Assembly (NCBI GenBank): GCA_023430685.1
Contig: JAEYZH010000058.1
Location: 1 to 16,299 of the forward strand
DNA: 16,299 nt
Direction: 5' to 3'
Source: Pseudomonadota bacterium
GTDB lineage: Bacteria; Pseudomonadota; Gammaproteobacteria; Xanthomonadales; Rhodanobacteraceae
The translations under genes and the position numbers were made by a program. The notes below the pieces were generated by a model. It was given only the letters and a program-made list of their open reading frames with translations, had not been told where the DNA came from and did no database searches. Shown here in pieces: positions 1-5,748 of this stretch. Position 1 is the first letter of the stretch; every line of letters begins with the position of its first letter.

Positions 1-29
1 CCCCTCGCCCCTCAGCCCTCAGCCTCTAC
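1..29 (-). repeat. Partial GAGGGNN heptad array (C-rich on + strand)
   Basis: Read on the plus strand, positions 2-22 are three consecutive CCCTCNN heptads (CCCTCGC, CCCTCAG, CCCTCAG), followed by a degenerate CCTCTAC. On the minus strand these are GAGGGNN units with GGG tracts spaced by about 4 nt. The array is cut by the window edge, so its full length is unknown. It belongs to the same family as the arrays after hemW and between tolC and waaA. Its C-rich orientation matches the right-hand arm of those two sites. Confidence 0.7.
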
Positions 30-35
30 CGTCGT

Positions 36-46
36 TACGCTAAACT
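36..46 (+). promoter_or_regulatory. rph: Possible -10 region for rph
   Basis: Two overlapping -10-like hexamers, TACGCT (36-41) and TAAACT (41-46), lie 24-34 nt before the rph ATG in an otherwise GC-rich stretch. At 17-nt spacing the -35 positions fall in the heptad array and do not resemble TTGACA. This is a weak call from sequence alone. Confidence 0.3.
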
Positions 47-69
47 CGCCGACCGACTCGAGAGGCACG

Positions 70-804
70 ATGCCCATGCCCGCATTCTCACGCCCCAGCG
101 GCCGCAGCGCCGGCCAGTTGCGCCCTGTCGTGATCGAACGCCGCTACACGCGGCATGCCGAAGGCTCGGTGCTGATCGCGTTCGGCGACACCCGCGTGCT
201 CTGCACCGCGAGCGTCGAGGAGAAGGTACCGCCGTTCCTGCGCGGCAAGGGCGAAGGCTGGGTCACCGCCGAGTACGGCATGCTGCCGCGCGCGACCGGC
301 CAGCGCACGCAGCGCGAAGCCGCGCGCGGTGGACAAGGCGGACGCACGATGGAGATCCAGCGCCTGATCGGCCGTTCGCTGCGCGCCTGCGTCGATCGCC
401 AGGCACTCGGCGAACGCACGATCACGCTCGACTGCGACGTGCTGCAGGCCGACGGCGGCACGCGCACGGCCGCGATCACGGGGGCCTACGTCGCGCTCGT
501 CGACGCGGTGACCTGGTTGCGCGCGCGCAATGCGATCAAGCGCGACCCGATCTTCGGCGCGGTTGCAGCGGTGTCTGTCGGCATCTGGCAGGGCACGCCG
601 GTGCTCGACCTCGATTACATCGAGGATTCGGCCTGCGACACCGACATGAACATCGTGATGAACGACGGCGGCGGTTTCATCGAACTGCAAGGCACCGCCG
701 AAGGCCACGCGTTCCGGCGCGAGGAGCTCGACGCGCTGGTCGCGCTCGCGAGCCAGGGCATCAGCGAACTCTGCGCGCTGCAGCGCGAGGCGCTCGCGCG
801 ATGA
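70..804 (+). CDS. rph: Ribonuclease PH
   Basis: This is a phosphate-dependent 3'-to-5' exoribonuclease that trims the 3' trailer of tRNA precursors and acts as a hexameric ring. The 244-residue product has the usual family length (about 238). Family-typical blocks are visible: RPSGRSAGQLRPV near the N-terminus, HAEGSVLIAFGDTRVLC at about 30-46, GWVTAEYGMLPRAT near 64, GGRTMEIQRLIGRSLRA near 91, LDCDVLQADGGTRTAAITGA near 120, and the acidic EDSACDTDMN cluster (residues about 185-194) that contains the metal/catalytic aspartates. The ATG at 70 has GAGAGG at 60-65, giving a 4-nt spacer. An in-frame ATG at 76 is an alternative start. The stop overlaps the next ATG in an ATGA, so the VOC gene is probably translationally coupled. 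Nothing looks broken. Identification is very secure from the motifs. Confidence 0.97.
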   Translation: MPMPAFSRPSGRSAGQLRPVVIERRYTRHAEGSVLIAFGDTRVLCTASVEEKVPPFLRGKGEGWVTAEYGMLPRATGQRTQREAARGGQGGRTMEIQRLIGRSLRACVDRQALGERTITLDCDVLQADGGTRTAAITGAYVALVDAVTWLRARNAIKRDPIFGAVAAVSVGIWQGTPVLDLDYIEDSACDTDMNIVMNDGGGFIELQGTAEGHAFRREELDALVALASQGISELCALQREALAR

Positions 805-1193
805 CGCGGCGCGTCGCGCAGGTCGCGCTGGTCGTGCGCGACTACGACGAGGCGATCGCGTGGTATGCGCAGGCCCTCGGATTCGTGCTGCTCGAAGACA
901 CCGACCTCGGCGGCGGCAAGCGCTGGGTGCGCATCGCGCCGTCGGCGGACGCCGCATTCGCGCTGCTGCTCGCGCGCGCCGCGAACGAACGCCAGCTCGC
1001 TGCGGTCGGCGACCAGCACGGCGGGCGCGTCGGCTGGTTCCTGCACACCGACGACTTCGCGCGCGACCATGCGCGACTCGCGGCCGCGGGTGCAAGCTTC
1101 GACGGTGCACCGCGGCACGAGCCCTACGGCAGTGTCGTGGTGTTCACCGATCTCTACGGCAACCGCTGGGACCTGATCGGACCGTCGGCGTGA
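801..1193 (+). CDS. VOC-superfamily (glyoxalase/bleomycin-resistance fold) protein
   Basis: The 130-residue protein has a two-repeat vicinal-oxygen-chelate layout. The first repeat carries VALVVRDYDEAIAWYAQALGF (about 8-28) and RWVRIAP. The second carries VGWFLHTDDF (about 77-86), the helix HARLAAAGASF, and the closing strand VVVFTDLYGNRWDLIGP. Plausible metal-site positions are Q7 (where many members have His), H82 and D124 (where the usual residue is Glu), so metal binding is possible but atypical. The substrate cannot be told: VOC proteins include glyoxalases, dioxygenases, epimerases and resistance proteins. The gene overlaps rph by 4 bases at its start and rdgB by 4 bases at its end (GTGA), so the three are almost certainly one translationally coupled unit. 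That context hints at metabolite housekeeping rather than antibiotic resistance, but this is inference. Confidence 0.9.
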   Translation: MTRRVAQVALVVRDYDEAIAWYAQALGFVLLEDTDLGGGKRWVRIAPSADAAFALLLARAANERQLAAVGDQHGGRVGWFLHTDDFARDHARLAAAGASFDGAPRHEPYGSVVVFTDLYGNRWDLIGPSA

Positions 1194-1789
1194 CCGCCGT
1201 GCGCAGGCTGGTGCTCGCGAGCGGCAACCGCGGCAAGCTGGTGGAGCTGCGCGGAATCCTCGCCTCGCTCGACATGGACCTCGTCGCGCAATCGGAGCTC
1301 GGCATCGACGACGTCGAGGAAACCGGCCTCAGCTTCGTCGAGAACGCGCTGCTCAAGGCGCGCAACGCCGCGCGTGCATCCGGCCTGCCCGCGCTCGGCG
1401 ACGACTCGGGCCTGTGCGTCGACGCGCTCGGCGGCGCGCCCGGACTCTACTCGGCGCGCTACGCAGGCCCGCACGGAGACGCCGGCGCGAACATCGCCAA
1501 GCTGCTCGATGCGCTGCGCGACTTTCCCGCCGACGCGCGTACCGCGCACTTCCACTGCACGCTCGTGCTGCTGCGCTCGGCCGACGACCCCGCGCCGCTG
1601 ATCGCCGAAGGCCGCTGGCACGGCCGGATCCTCGACGCCCCGCGCGGCAGCGGCGGCTTCGGCTACGACCCGGTGTTCCTCGATCCCGCGCTCGGCACGA
1701 GCGCCGCGGAACTCGACCCGCAGTTGAAGAACCGCGTCAGCCATCGTGCGCTGGCGCTCGCGCATTTGACCGCATTGCTTTCACGCTGA
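1190..1789 (+). CDS. rdgB: RdgB/HAM1 family dITP/XTP pyrophosphatase
   Basis: This enzyme hydrolyses non-canonical purine triphosphates (ITP, dITP, XTP) to monophosphates plus pyrophosphate, keeping deaminated purines out of nucleic acids. Visible family motifs are LVLASGNRGKLVEL at the N-terminus (the S-x-N-x-x-K nucleotide-binding signature), the DDSGLCVDALGGAPGLYSAR block (about 67-86), GRILDAPRGSGGFGYDPVF (metal/base site) and the C-terminal NRVSHRALAL. The open frame extends far upstream, but real similarity begins only at VRRLVLASGN. I therefore chose GTG 1190, which overlaps the VOC stop in a GTGA and yields 199 aa, against about 197 for E. coli RdgB. GTG 1199 is a close alternative. 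No separate promoter is evident, so it is probably translated by coupling from the upstream genes. Confidence 0.95.
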   Translation: MTAVRRLVLASGNRGKLVELRGILASLDMDLVAQSELGIDDVEETGLSFVENALLKARNAARASGLPALGDDSGLCVDALGGAPGLYSARYAGPHGDAGANIAKLLDALRDFPADARTAHFHCTLVLLRSADDPAPLIAEGRWHGRILDAPRGSGGFGYDPVFLDPALGTSAAELDPQLKNRVSHRALALAHLTALLSR

Positions 1790-1813
1790 CGGGTCCCGGG
1801 CGATCGTCGGCCC

Positions 1814-1819
1814 TACAAT
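1814..1819 (+). promoter_or_regulatory. hemW: Putative -10 box for a leaderless hemW transcript
   Basis: TACAAT ends exactly 7 nt before the A of the hemW ATG (1826). The predicted transcription start therefore coincides with the start codon, and no Shine-Dalgarno sequence lies between them. The -35 position (about 1791-1796, gggtcc) is poor. This suggests leaderless initiation, or an internal promoter for hemW after the rph-VOC-rdgB unit. Confidence 0.5.
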
Positions 1820-1825
1820 CGCGGG

Positions 1826-2998
1826 ATGTCCCTGCCCGCTCCTCCGCTGTCCCTCTACGTGCACATCCCCTGGTGCGTGCGCAAATGCCCGTACTGCGAT
1901 TTCAACTCGCATGCGCGCGAGGGCACGTTGCCGGTGGACGAGTACGTTCGCGCGCTGCTCGCCGACCTTGATCGCGACCTCGCGGCATTCGAACGCGCGC
2001 TCGCGGGCCGCGCGCTCGACAGCGTGTTCTTCGGCGGCGGCACGCCGAGCCTGTTCGAACCCGGCGCGATCGCACGGATTCTCGATGGCGTCGCGGCACG
2101 CATCGCGATGGCAGGCGATGCCGAGGTGACGCTGGAGACCAACCCCGGCACGGTCGAACATGGTCGTTTCGATGGCTACCTCGCGGCCGGCGTCAACCGC
2201 ATCAGCTTCGGCATCCAGAGTTTCGACGACGACAAGCTGCGTCGGCTCGGGCGCATCCATTCGGCGGTGGAGGCGCAGCGTGCGGTGAAATCCGCGCAGG
2301 ATGCGGGTTACGCGAACATCAACCTCGACCTCATGTACGCTTTGCCGGAGCAGTCGCTCGCGGGTGCACTCGCCGACGTCGAACGCGCGCTTGCGCTGGA
2401 TCCTGCGCATGTGTCGCATTACCAGTTGACGCTCGAGCCCAACACGCTGTTCGCGGTGAAGCCGCCCGCATTGCCGGACGAGGACAGCGCCTGGGACATG
2501 CAGGAAGCCTGTCAGCAACGCCTCGCCGAGGCCGGATATGAGCAGTACGAGGTATCCGCGTACGCGCGCGACCGCTTGCGTTCGCGCCACAACCTCAACT
2601 ACTGGCGGTTCGGCGACTATCTCGGCATCGGCGCGGGCGCGCACGGCAAGCTCAGCGACCCCACCGACGCGCGCATCGTGCGCACGACCAAGTACAAGGT
2701 TCCGCGCGGCTATCTCGAGCATGCGGCACGCGGAGATGGCTTCGGAAGTGCGCAGGGCGTCGCGCAAGCCGACCTGCCCTTCGAGTTCATGATGAACGCG
2801 TTGCGCTTGAACGAAGGCGTCGACGCCACGCTGTTCACCGCGCGCACGGGACTGGCCGCGAGCGCGATCGATGCGCCGTTGCGCGACGCGCGCGCGCGCG
2901 GCTGGCTCGCGCCGGACCCCGCGCGCATCGTGCCGACCGCACTCGGGCGACGGTTCCTCAATGACGTGATGGCCGCGTTCCTGCCGGGAAAGGGCTGA
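1826..2998 (+). CDS. hemW: HemW-type radical SAM heme chaperone (HemN-like)
   Basis: The 390-residue radical SAM protein has Cys17-x3-Cys21-x2-Cys24 (CVRKCPYC), the 4Fe-4S/SAM site, followed directly by DFNSH. It lacks the extra cysteine after the cluster that marks true HemN coproporphyrinogen oxidases, so HemW is the better name. HemW proteins bind heme and are implicated in heme delivery to respiratory enzymes. Other family blocks are YVHIPWC, FFGGGTPSLF (GGGTPS at 70-75), LETNPGTVE, GVNRISFGIQSF, INLDLMYALPEQ, the C-terminal HNLNYWRFGDYLGIGAGAHGK, and the winged-helix-like tail ending ALGRRFLNDVMAAFLP. The length is normal. It sits 36 bp after rdgB, but a TACAAT box suggests its own promoter. 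The TGA stop lies inside the first unit of a GGGCTGA heptad array. Confidence 0.95.
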   Translation: MSLPAPPLSLYVHIPWCVRKCPYCDFNSHAREGTLPVDEYVRALLADLDRDLAAFERALAGRALDSVFFGGGTPSLFEPGAIARILDGVAARIAMAGDAEVTLETNPGTVEHGRFDGYLAAGVNRISFGIQSFDDDKLRRLGRIHSAVEAQRAVKSAQDAGYANINLDLMYALPEQSLAGALADVERALALDPAHVSHYQLTLEPNTLFAVKPPALPDEDSAWDMQEACQQRLAEAGYEQYEVSAYARDRLRSRHNLNYWRFGDYLGIGAGAHGKLSDPTDARIVRTTKYKVPRGYLEHAARGDGFGSAQGVAQADLPFEFMMNALRLNEGVDATLFTARTGLAASAIDAPLRDARARGWLAPDPARIVPTALGRRFLNDVMAAFLPGKG

Positions 2999-3049
2999 GG
3001 GCTGAGGGCTGAGGGCTGAGGGCCGAGGGCTGAGGGCTGAGGGCTGAGG
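2992..3049 (+). repeat. Tandem heptad array (GGGCTGA)x8
   Basis: Eight head-to-tail heptads occupy 2992-3047 and are followed by GG. Seven read GGGCTGA and the fifth reads GGGCCGA. The TGA of the first unit (2996-2998) is the hemW stop codon. The GGG tracts are separated by exactly 4 nt, so the hemW-sense strand contains eight G3 runs and matches the canonical G3-N(1-7) quadruplex pattern several times over. A short reverse-complement copy (12 of 12 bases) is found at 3229-3240. Confidence 0.95.
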
Positions 3050-3114
3050 CGTGGTATTCGACGCCTGATGGAACTTGATCCAACGCAGTTGCGCGCCCCA
3101 AGCACGTGTTTGAA

Positions 3115-3196
3115 GTAGGCTGGACGCGCACAGCGCGGCCGGCGGCGCGTTCTGGCCGAAAAAAAGCGCCGGCCGACCTGCGGTCGTCCAGCCTAC
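3115..3196. repeat. REP-like palindromic element with perfect terminal inverted repeats
   Basis: The 82-bp element is bounded by GTAGGCTGGACG (3115-3126) and its exact reverse complement CGTCCAGCCTAC (3185-3196). Inside is a second stem, CGGCCGGCG (3136-3144) with CGCCGGCCG (3167-3175), whose loop contains an A7 run (3159-3165). The nested-hairpin form resembles repetitive extragenic palindromes or a very small MITE. No transposase or RAYT gene is in the window. Whether it recurs in the genome cannot be seen here. Confidence 0.75.
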
Positions 3197-3228
3197 GCGC
3201 GCGAGACCGCGCGCCATCGCCGTTTCGT

Positions 3229-3243
3229 CCTCAGCCCTCACCC
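3229..3243 (-). repeat. Short inverted heptad remnant upstream of the CPXCG gene
   Basis: CCTCAGCCCTCA (3229-3240), followed by CCC, is about two heptads in the orientation opposite to the hemW array. Its reverse complement, TGAGGGCTGAGG, matches that array exactly. Together the two arms bracket the palindromic element at 3115-3196. It ends 6 nt before the downstream ATG, where a ribosome-binding site would normally be. Confidence 0.6.
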
Positions 3244-3248
3244 ACAGC

Positions 3249-3437
3249 ATGCTCCAGCCCATCACCCTCCACTGCCCCTACTGCGGCGAAGCGTTCGAGA
3301 CACAGGCCGATACCTCGGCCGGCTCGCAACGCTACGTCGAGGATTGCGCGGTGTGTTGCCGGCCGATCGAAGTGCGCCTGCACGTCGACGACGACGGCGG
3401 ACTGGTCGGCGTCGACGCCGGCACCGATCGCGATTGA
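3249..3437 (+). CDS. CPXCG-motif cysteine-rich small protein
   Basis: This 62-residue acidic protein begins MLQPITLHCPYCGEAFE. It has Cys9-Pro-Tyr-Cys12-Gly and Cys33-x2-Cys36 (DCAVCCRPIEV, with Cys37 adjacent), a probable zinc-ribbon/rubredoxin-like knuckle. The CPXCG opening, the D-C-x-V-C-C-x-P-I block and the size match the small uncharacterised family annotated in proteobacteria as CPXCG motif-containing cysteine-rich protein. No biochemical function is established for it as far as I know, and metal binding is inferred. There is no clear Shine-Dalgarno sequence before ATG 3249: the region is the C-rich heptad remnant. The tail GVDAGTDRD is acidic. The stop codon overlaps the -35 element of the riboswitch promoter, so the gene is compactly abutted to the btuB unit. 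Confidence 0.88.
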   Translation: MLQPITLHCPYCGEAFETQADTSAGSQRYVEDCAVCCRPIEVRLHVDDDGGLVGVDAGTDRD

Positions 3438-3462
3438 TGCGGCAGCGGCGCACGATTACACT
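3434..3462 (+). promoter_or_regulatory. btuB: Sigma70-type promoter for the cobalamin riboswitch/btuB transcript
   Basis: TTGATG (3434-3439) and TACACT (3457-3462) are separated by exactly 17 nt, a good sigma70 match for a GC-rich genome. The predicted start, about 3469, immediately precedes the riboswitch aptamer. The -35 element overlaps the stop codon of the upstream CPXCG gene. Confidence 0.7.
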
Positions 3463-3469
3463 CCTGCCC

Positions 3470-3660
3470 GCCTCAGGTGCCCCGCGCGCAGCACTGCGCA
3501 AGGGGTGAAACGGGAAGCCGGTGGAAAACCGGCGCTGCCCCCGCAACGGTAAGCGAGTCGAACCGGATCCTCGTGCCACTGTCGCCATGCGACGGGAAGG
3601 CGATCCGGCCGATGGCGGGTAAACCCCCATCGCTCGCGAGCCCGGAGACCGGCCCGGGGT
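3470..3660 (+). promoter_or_regulatory. Cobalamin (B12) riboswitch aptamer
   Basis: The hallmark conserved blocks appear in order. They are an opening CAGGTGCC near 3474, the GGGAAGCCGGTG...AAAACCGGCGCTG segment (3503-3537), CCCCCGCAACGGTAA (about 3538-3552), GCCACTG (near 3575), and the closing B12 box AGCCCGGAGACCGGCC (3639-3654). This class binds adenosyl- or other cobalamins and represses the downstream gene when B12 is plentiful. Its placement 5' of a btuB-like receptor and just after a good promoter fits exactly. The exact ends are approximate because I did not fold the structure. Identification from the conserved boxes is very secure. Confidence 0.95.
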
Positions 3661-3664
3661 TTGC

Positions 3665-3794
3665 GTGCCTGCGCTTGCAGGCACGTCGGCTCCAGGCGTT
3701 GCGGCGGGCAACGGACGGGCACGGGCGCCCGTCGTCCGCGCGCATCCGCTCCCTTGCAACGCCTGGTCACGCGGGTGTGCGAAGGAGTTTCCCC
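3665..3794 (+). promoter_or_regulatory. Riboswitch expression platform with stacked hairpins and btuB RBS
   Basis: About 130 nt separate the B12 box from the btuB ATG. They contain an 8-bp hairpin (GTGCCTGC 3665-3672, loop GCTT, GCAGGCAC 3677-3684) and an 11-bp long-range helix (CCAGGCGTTGC 3692-3702 with GCAACGCCTGG 3756-3766). The latter encloses a 7-bp hairpin (GACGGGC 3714-3720 with GCCCGTC 3727-3733). The Shine-Dalgarno AAGGAG (3782-3787) has a 7-nt spacer to ATG 3795. CTCC at 3749-3752 can pair with its GGAG. No hairpin is followed by a U tract, so control is more likely translational than by intrinsic termination. The switching mechanism is inferred. Confidence 0.6.
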
Positions 3795-5633
3795 ATGACC
3801 AGTCCACTGCCGGTTCGCGCCGGTTCGATCCTCGTCGCGGCGTGCGCGGCGTATTGCGGCGCGTCGCGCGCCGACCAGATCCAGACCCAACCCACCGTGC
3901 AGGTGACCGCCTCTCGCGTCGCCGAGACCGTCGACGAGGCGCTTGCCGACGTCAGCGTGATCACGCGCGAGGACATCGACGCGAGTGCGTCGCGCGACGT
4001 GCTCGACCTGCTGCGGCTCGAAGCGGGCATCGACCTCTACCGCACGGGCGGCGCCGGGCAGCAGACCTCGCTGTTCCTGCGCGGCACCAACGTGAACCAG
4101 GTGCTCGTGCTGATCGATGGCGTGCGCATGGCCGCCGCGACAACCGGCGCCTACGCATTCGAACAGTTGCCGCTCGATGCGGTCGAGCGCATCGAAGTGG
4201 TGCGCGGTCCGCGCGCGAGCTACTGGGGTTCCGACGCACTCGGCGGCGTGATCCAGATCTTCACGCGCCGGCTCGACGGGCCGCGTGCCACGCTCGGTTA
4301 CGGCAGCCACGGCGACGCCGCGGGGAGCATCGGCATCGGCCAATGGCGCGGCGACGAAGGCTACAGCGTGCAGGTCGGCGCGCGAAACGTCGACGGCTAC
4401 TCGGCGACCCATCCGGGCATCTGCAACGGCCCCGACGATCCGTTCTGCAGCTACGACCCCGACGACGACGGCTTCCGCAAGACCCACCTGACCGCGCGCG
4501 CGGCGCAGCGGTTCGGCAGTCAGCTCGTCGCCGGCTCGTTCCTGCGCAGCCAGGGCCGTTCGCAGTTCGACCAGGGCGAGAGCGACATCATCCAGCAGGT
4601 CGCGGGCCTCGAGATCGGCGGCGAGCTCGCCGCGAACTGGAGCCATCGGCTTGCATTCGGCCACAACCGCGAGGACCTGCAGACGCCCGCGTTCGGCGCG
4701 CACTACCGCACGCGCCGCCAGAGCCTGCTGTGGCAGAACGAGGTCCGCGTCGACGACGCGCATCGGCTGGTCGCCGGCGTCGATTTCGTGCACGAGCGGG
4801 CCGAGTCGCTCGACACCTTCGCCGGCACGCCGCGCTACCGCGACGAGCGCGACACCCGCGCGGTGTTCGCGGGCTGGCACGCGAGCTGGGGCGCGTTCGA
4901 AAGCGAAGTCGCCGTGCGCCACGACGACGACAGCGCGTTCGGCGGCGCGGACACCGGCTCGCTCGCGCTCGCATGGCGGGCGAACGAACGGCTGCGCCTG
5001 CGCGCGAACGTCGGACTCGGCTTCCGCAGCCCGAGCATGAACGACCTGTATGACCCGGGGTATGGCGGCTGGTTCGCGGGCAATCCGGACCTCGATCCCG
5101 AGCGGTCGCGCAGCAGCGAACTCGGCCTGCAATGGCAGGCCACCGAGCTGCAGCAACTCGGGCTCAGCCTTTATTCGACCCGCGTGCGCGACCTCATCAG
5201 CTTCACCGGCCACCAGAACCAGGCCGAGAACATCGCGCATGCGGCGATCGACGGCGCGGAACTGTCATGGCGACTCGACGCCGGCGCGTGGAACCTCGAT
5301 GCGAACTGGACCTGGCAGGACGCGCGCGACGACGACACCGGCGAGCGACTGCTGCGGCGTGCGCGCCACAAGGGTTCGCTCGTGGCCGAACGCGCGGTCG
5401 GAACGCGCCTGCGCGTCGGTGCCGAGCTGCACCACGTCGGACGGCGCGACGACGTCGGCGACGTTCGGCTCGGCGCGTTCACGCTGTTGAACCTGCGCGC
5501 CAGCTGGACGTTGGCCGATGCCTGGAGCCTCGGTGCGCGCCTCGAGAACCTCGCCGACCGCGACTACGCGCTCGTGCACGGCTACAACACGCCGGGCCGG
5601 GCCGGTTACCTCGAGCTGCGCTGGCAGCCCTGA
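3795..5633 (+). CDS. btuB: TonB-dependent vitamin B12 receptor BtuB
   Basis: The product is 612 residues, against 614 for E. coli BtuB. ATG 3795 is chosen because AAGGAG lies 7 nt upstream and a signal peptide follows: a hydrophobic core at about 9-23, with likely cleavage after SRA (residue 26). Next come the TonB box region PTVQVTASR (33-41), the plug domain (SVITREDIDASASRDVLDLL, LFLRGTNVNQVLVLIDGVRM, VERIEVVRGPRASYWGSDAL) and the 22-strand barrel ending NLADRDYALVHGYNTPGRAGYLELRW. An Asp-rich loop at about 210-230 (Cys210, Cys218, DPDDDGFRKT) resembles the calcium-binding loop region of BtuB. The role is energy-dependent cobalamin uptake across the outer membrane. The upstream B12 riboswitch strongly supports this substrate. 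The open frame extends back into the riboswitch but is not coding there. No BtuC, BtuD or BtuF gene is in view. Confidence 0.94.
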   Translation: MTSPLPVRAGSILVAACAAYCGASRADQIQTQPTVQVTASRVAETVDEALADVSVITREDIDASASRDVLDLLRLEAGIDLYRTGGAGQQTSLFLRGTNVNQVLVLIDGVRMAAATTGAYAFEQLPLDAVERIEVVRGPRASYWGSDALGGVIQIFTRRLDGPRATLGYGSHGDAAGSIGIGQWRGDEGYSVQVGARNVDGYSATHPGICNGPDDPFCSYDPDDDGFRKTHLTARAAQRFGSQLVAGSFLRSQGRSQFDQGESDIIQQVAGLEIGGELAANWSHRLAFGHNREDLQTPAFGAHYRTRRQSLLWQNEVRVDDAHRLVAGVDFVHERAESLDTFAGTPRYRDERDTRAVFAGWHASWGAFESEVAVRHDDDSAFGGADTGSLALAWRANERLRLRANVGLGFRSPSMNDLYDPGYGGWFAGNPDLDPERSRSSELGLQWQATELQQLGLSLYSTRVRDLISFTGHQNQAENIAHAAIDGAELSWRLDAGAWNLDANWTWQDARDDDTGERLLRRARHKGSLVAERAVGTRLRVGAELHHVGRRDDVGDVRLGAFTLLNLRASWTLADAWSLGARLENLADRDYALVHGYNTPGRAGYLELRWQP

Positions 5634-5673
5634 TCGGCAATCAGCGCCCCTGTTCGGGCCGGTTGGGTCATGC

Positions 5674-5710
5674 CAGAATGCCGCCGCCACGCGCGCGCCG
5701 TGCGTGGCGG
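5674..5710 (+). promoter_or_regulatory. Possible -10 box and 5' hairpin before the DUF1631 gene
   Basis: CAGAAT (5674-5679) could be a -10 element with a start near 5686. The -35 (TGTTCG at 5651-5656) is poor. A perfect 9-bp inverted repeat follows, CCGCCACGC (5684-5692) and GCGTGGCGG (5702-5710), with a 9-nt loop. A transcript starting here would carry the hairpin at its 5' end. There is no U tract, so it is not an intrinsic terminator for btuB. The inverted repeat is seen directly; its role is unknown. Confidence 0.4.
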
Positions 5711-5748
5711 GGGCGTGGCCGGCGCAGCGGGCAGTGCCGGCTGCAGGC

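Noticed and set aside
2992..3049. Heptad array as a CRISPR array
   Set aside because: The unit is 7 bp with no spacers and no cas genes nearby.
3665..3684. GTGCCTGC-GCTT-GCAGGCAC hairpin as an intrinsic terminator
   Set aside because: Followed by GTCGGC, not a T run. Kept only as part of the expression platform.
3477..3794. N-terminal extension of the btuB frame through the riboswitch
   Set aside because: The extended residues are translations of the aptamer. A signal peptide and AAGGAG support ATG 3795.
3456..5240. Minus-strand open frame of 594 codons opposite the riboswitch and btuB
   Set aside because: It overlaps a clear riboswitch and receptor gene and has no recognisable domain.
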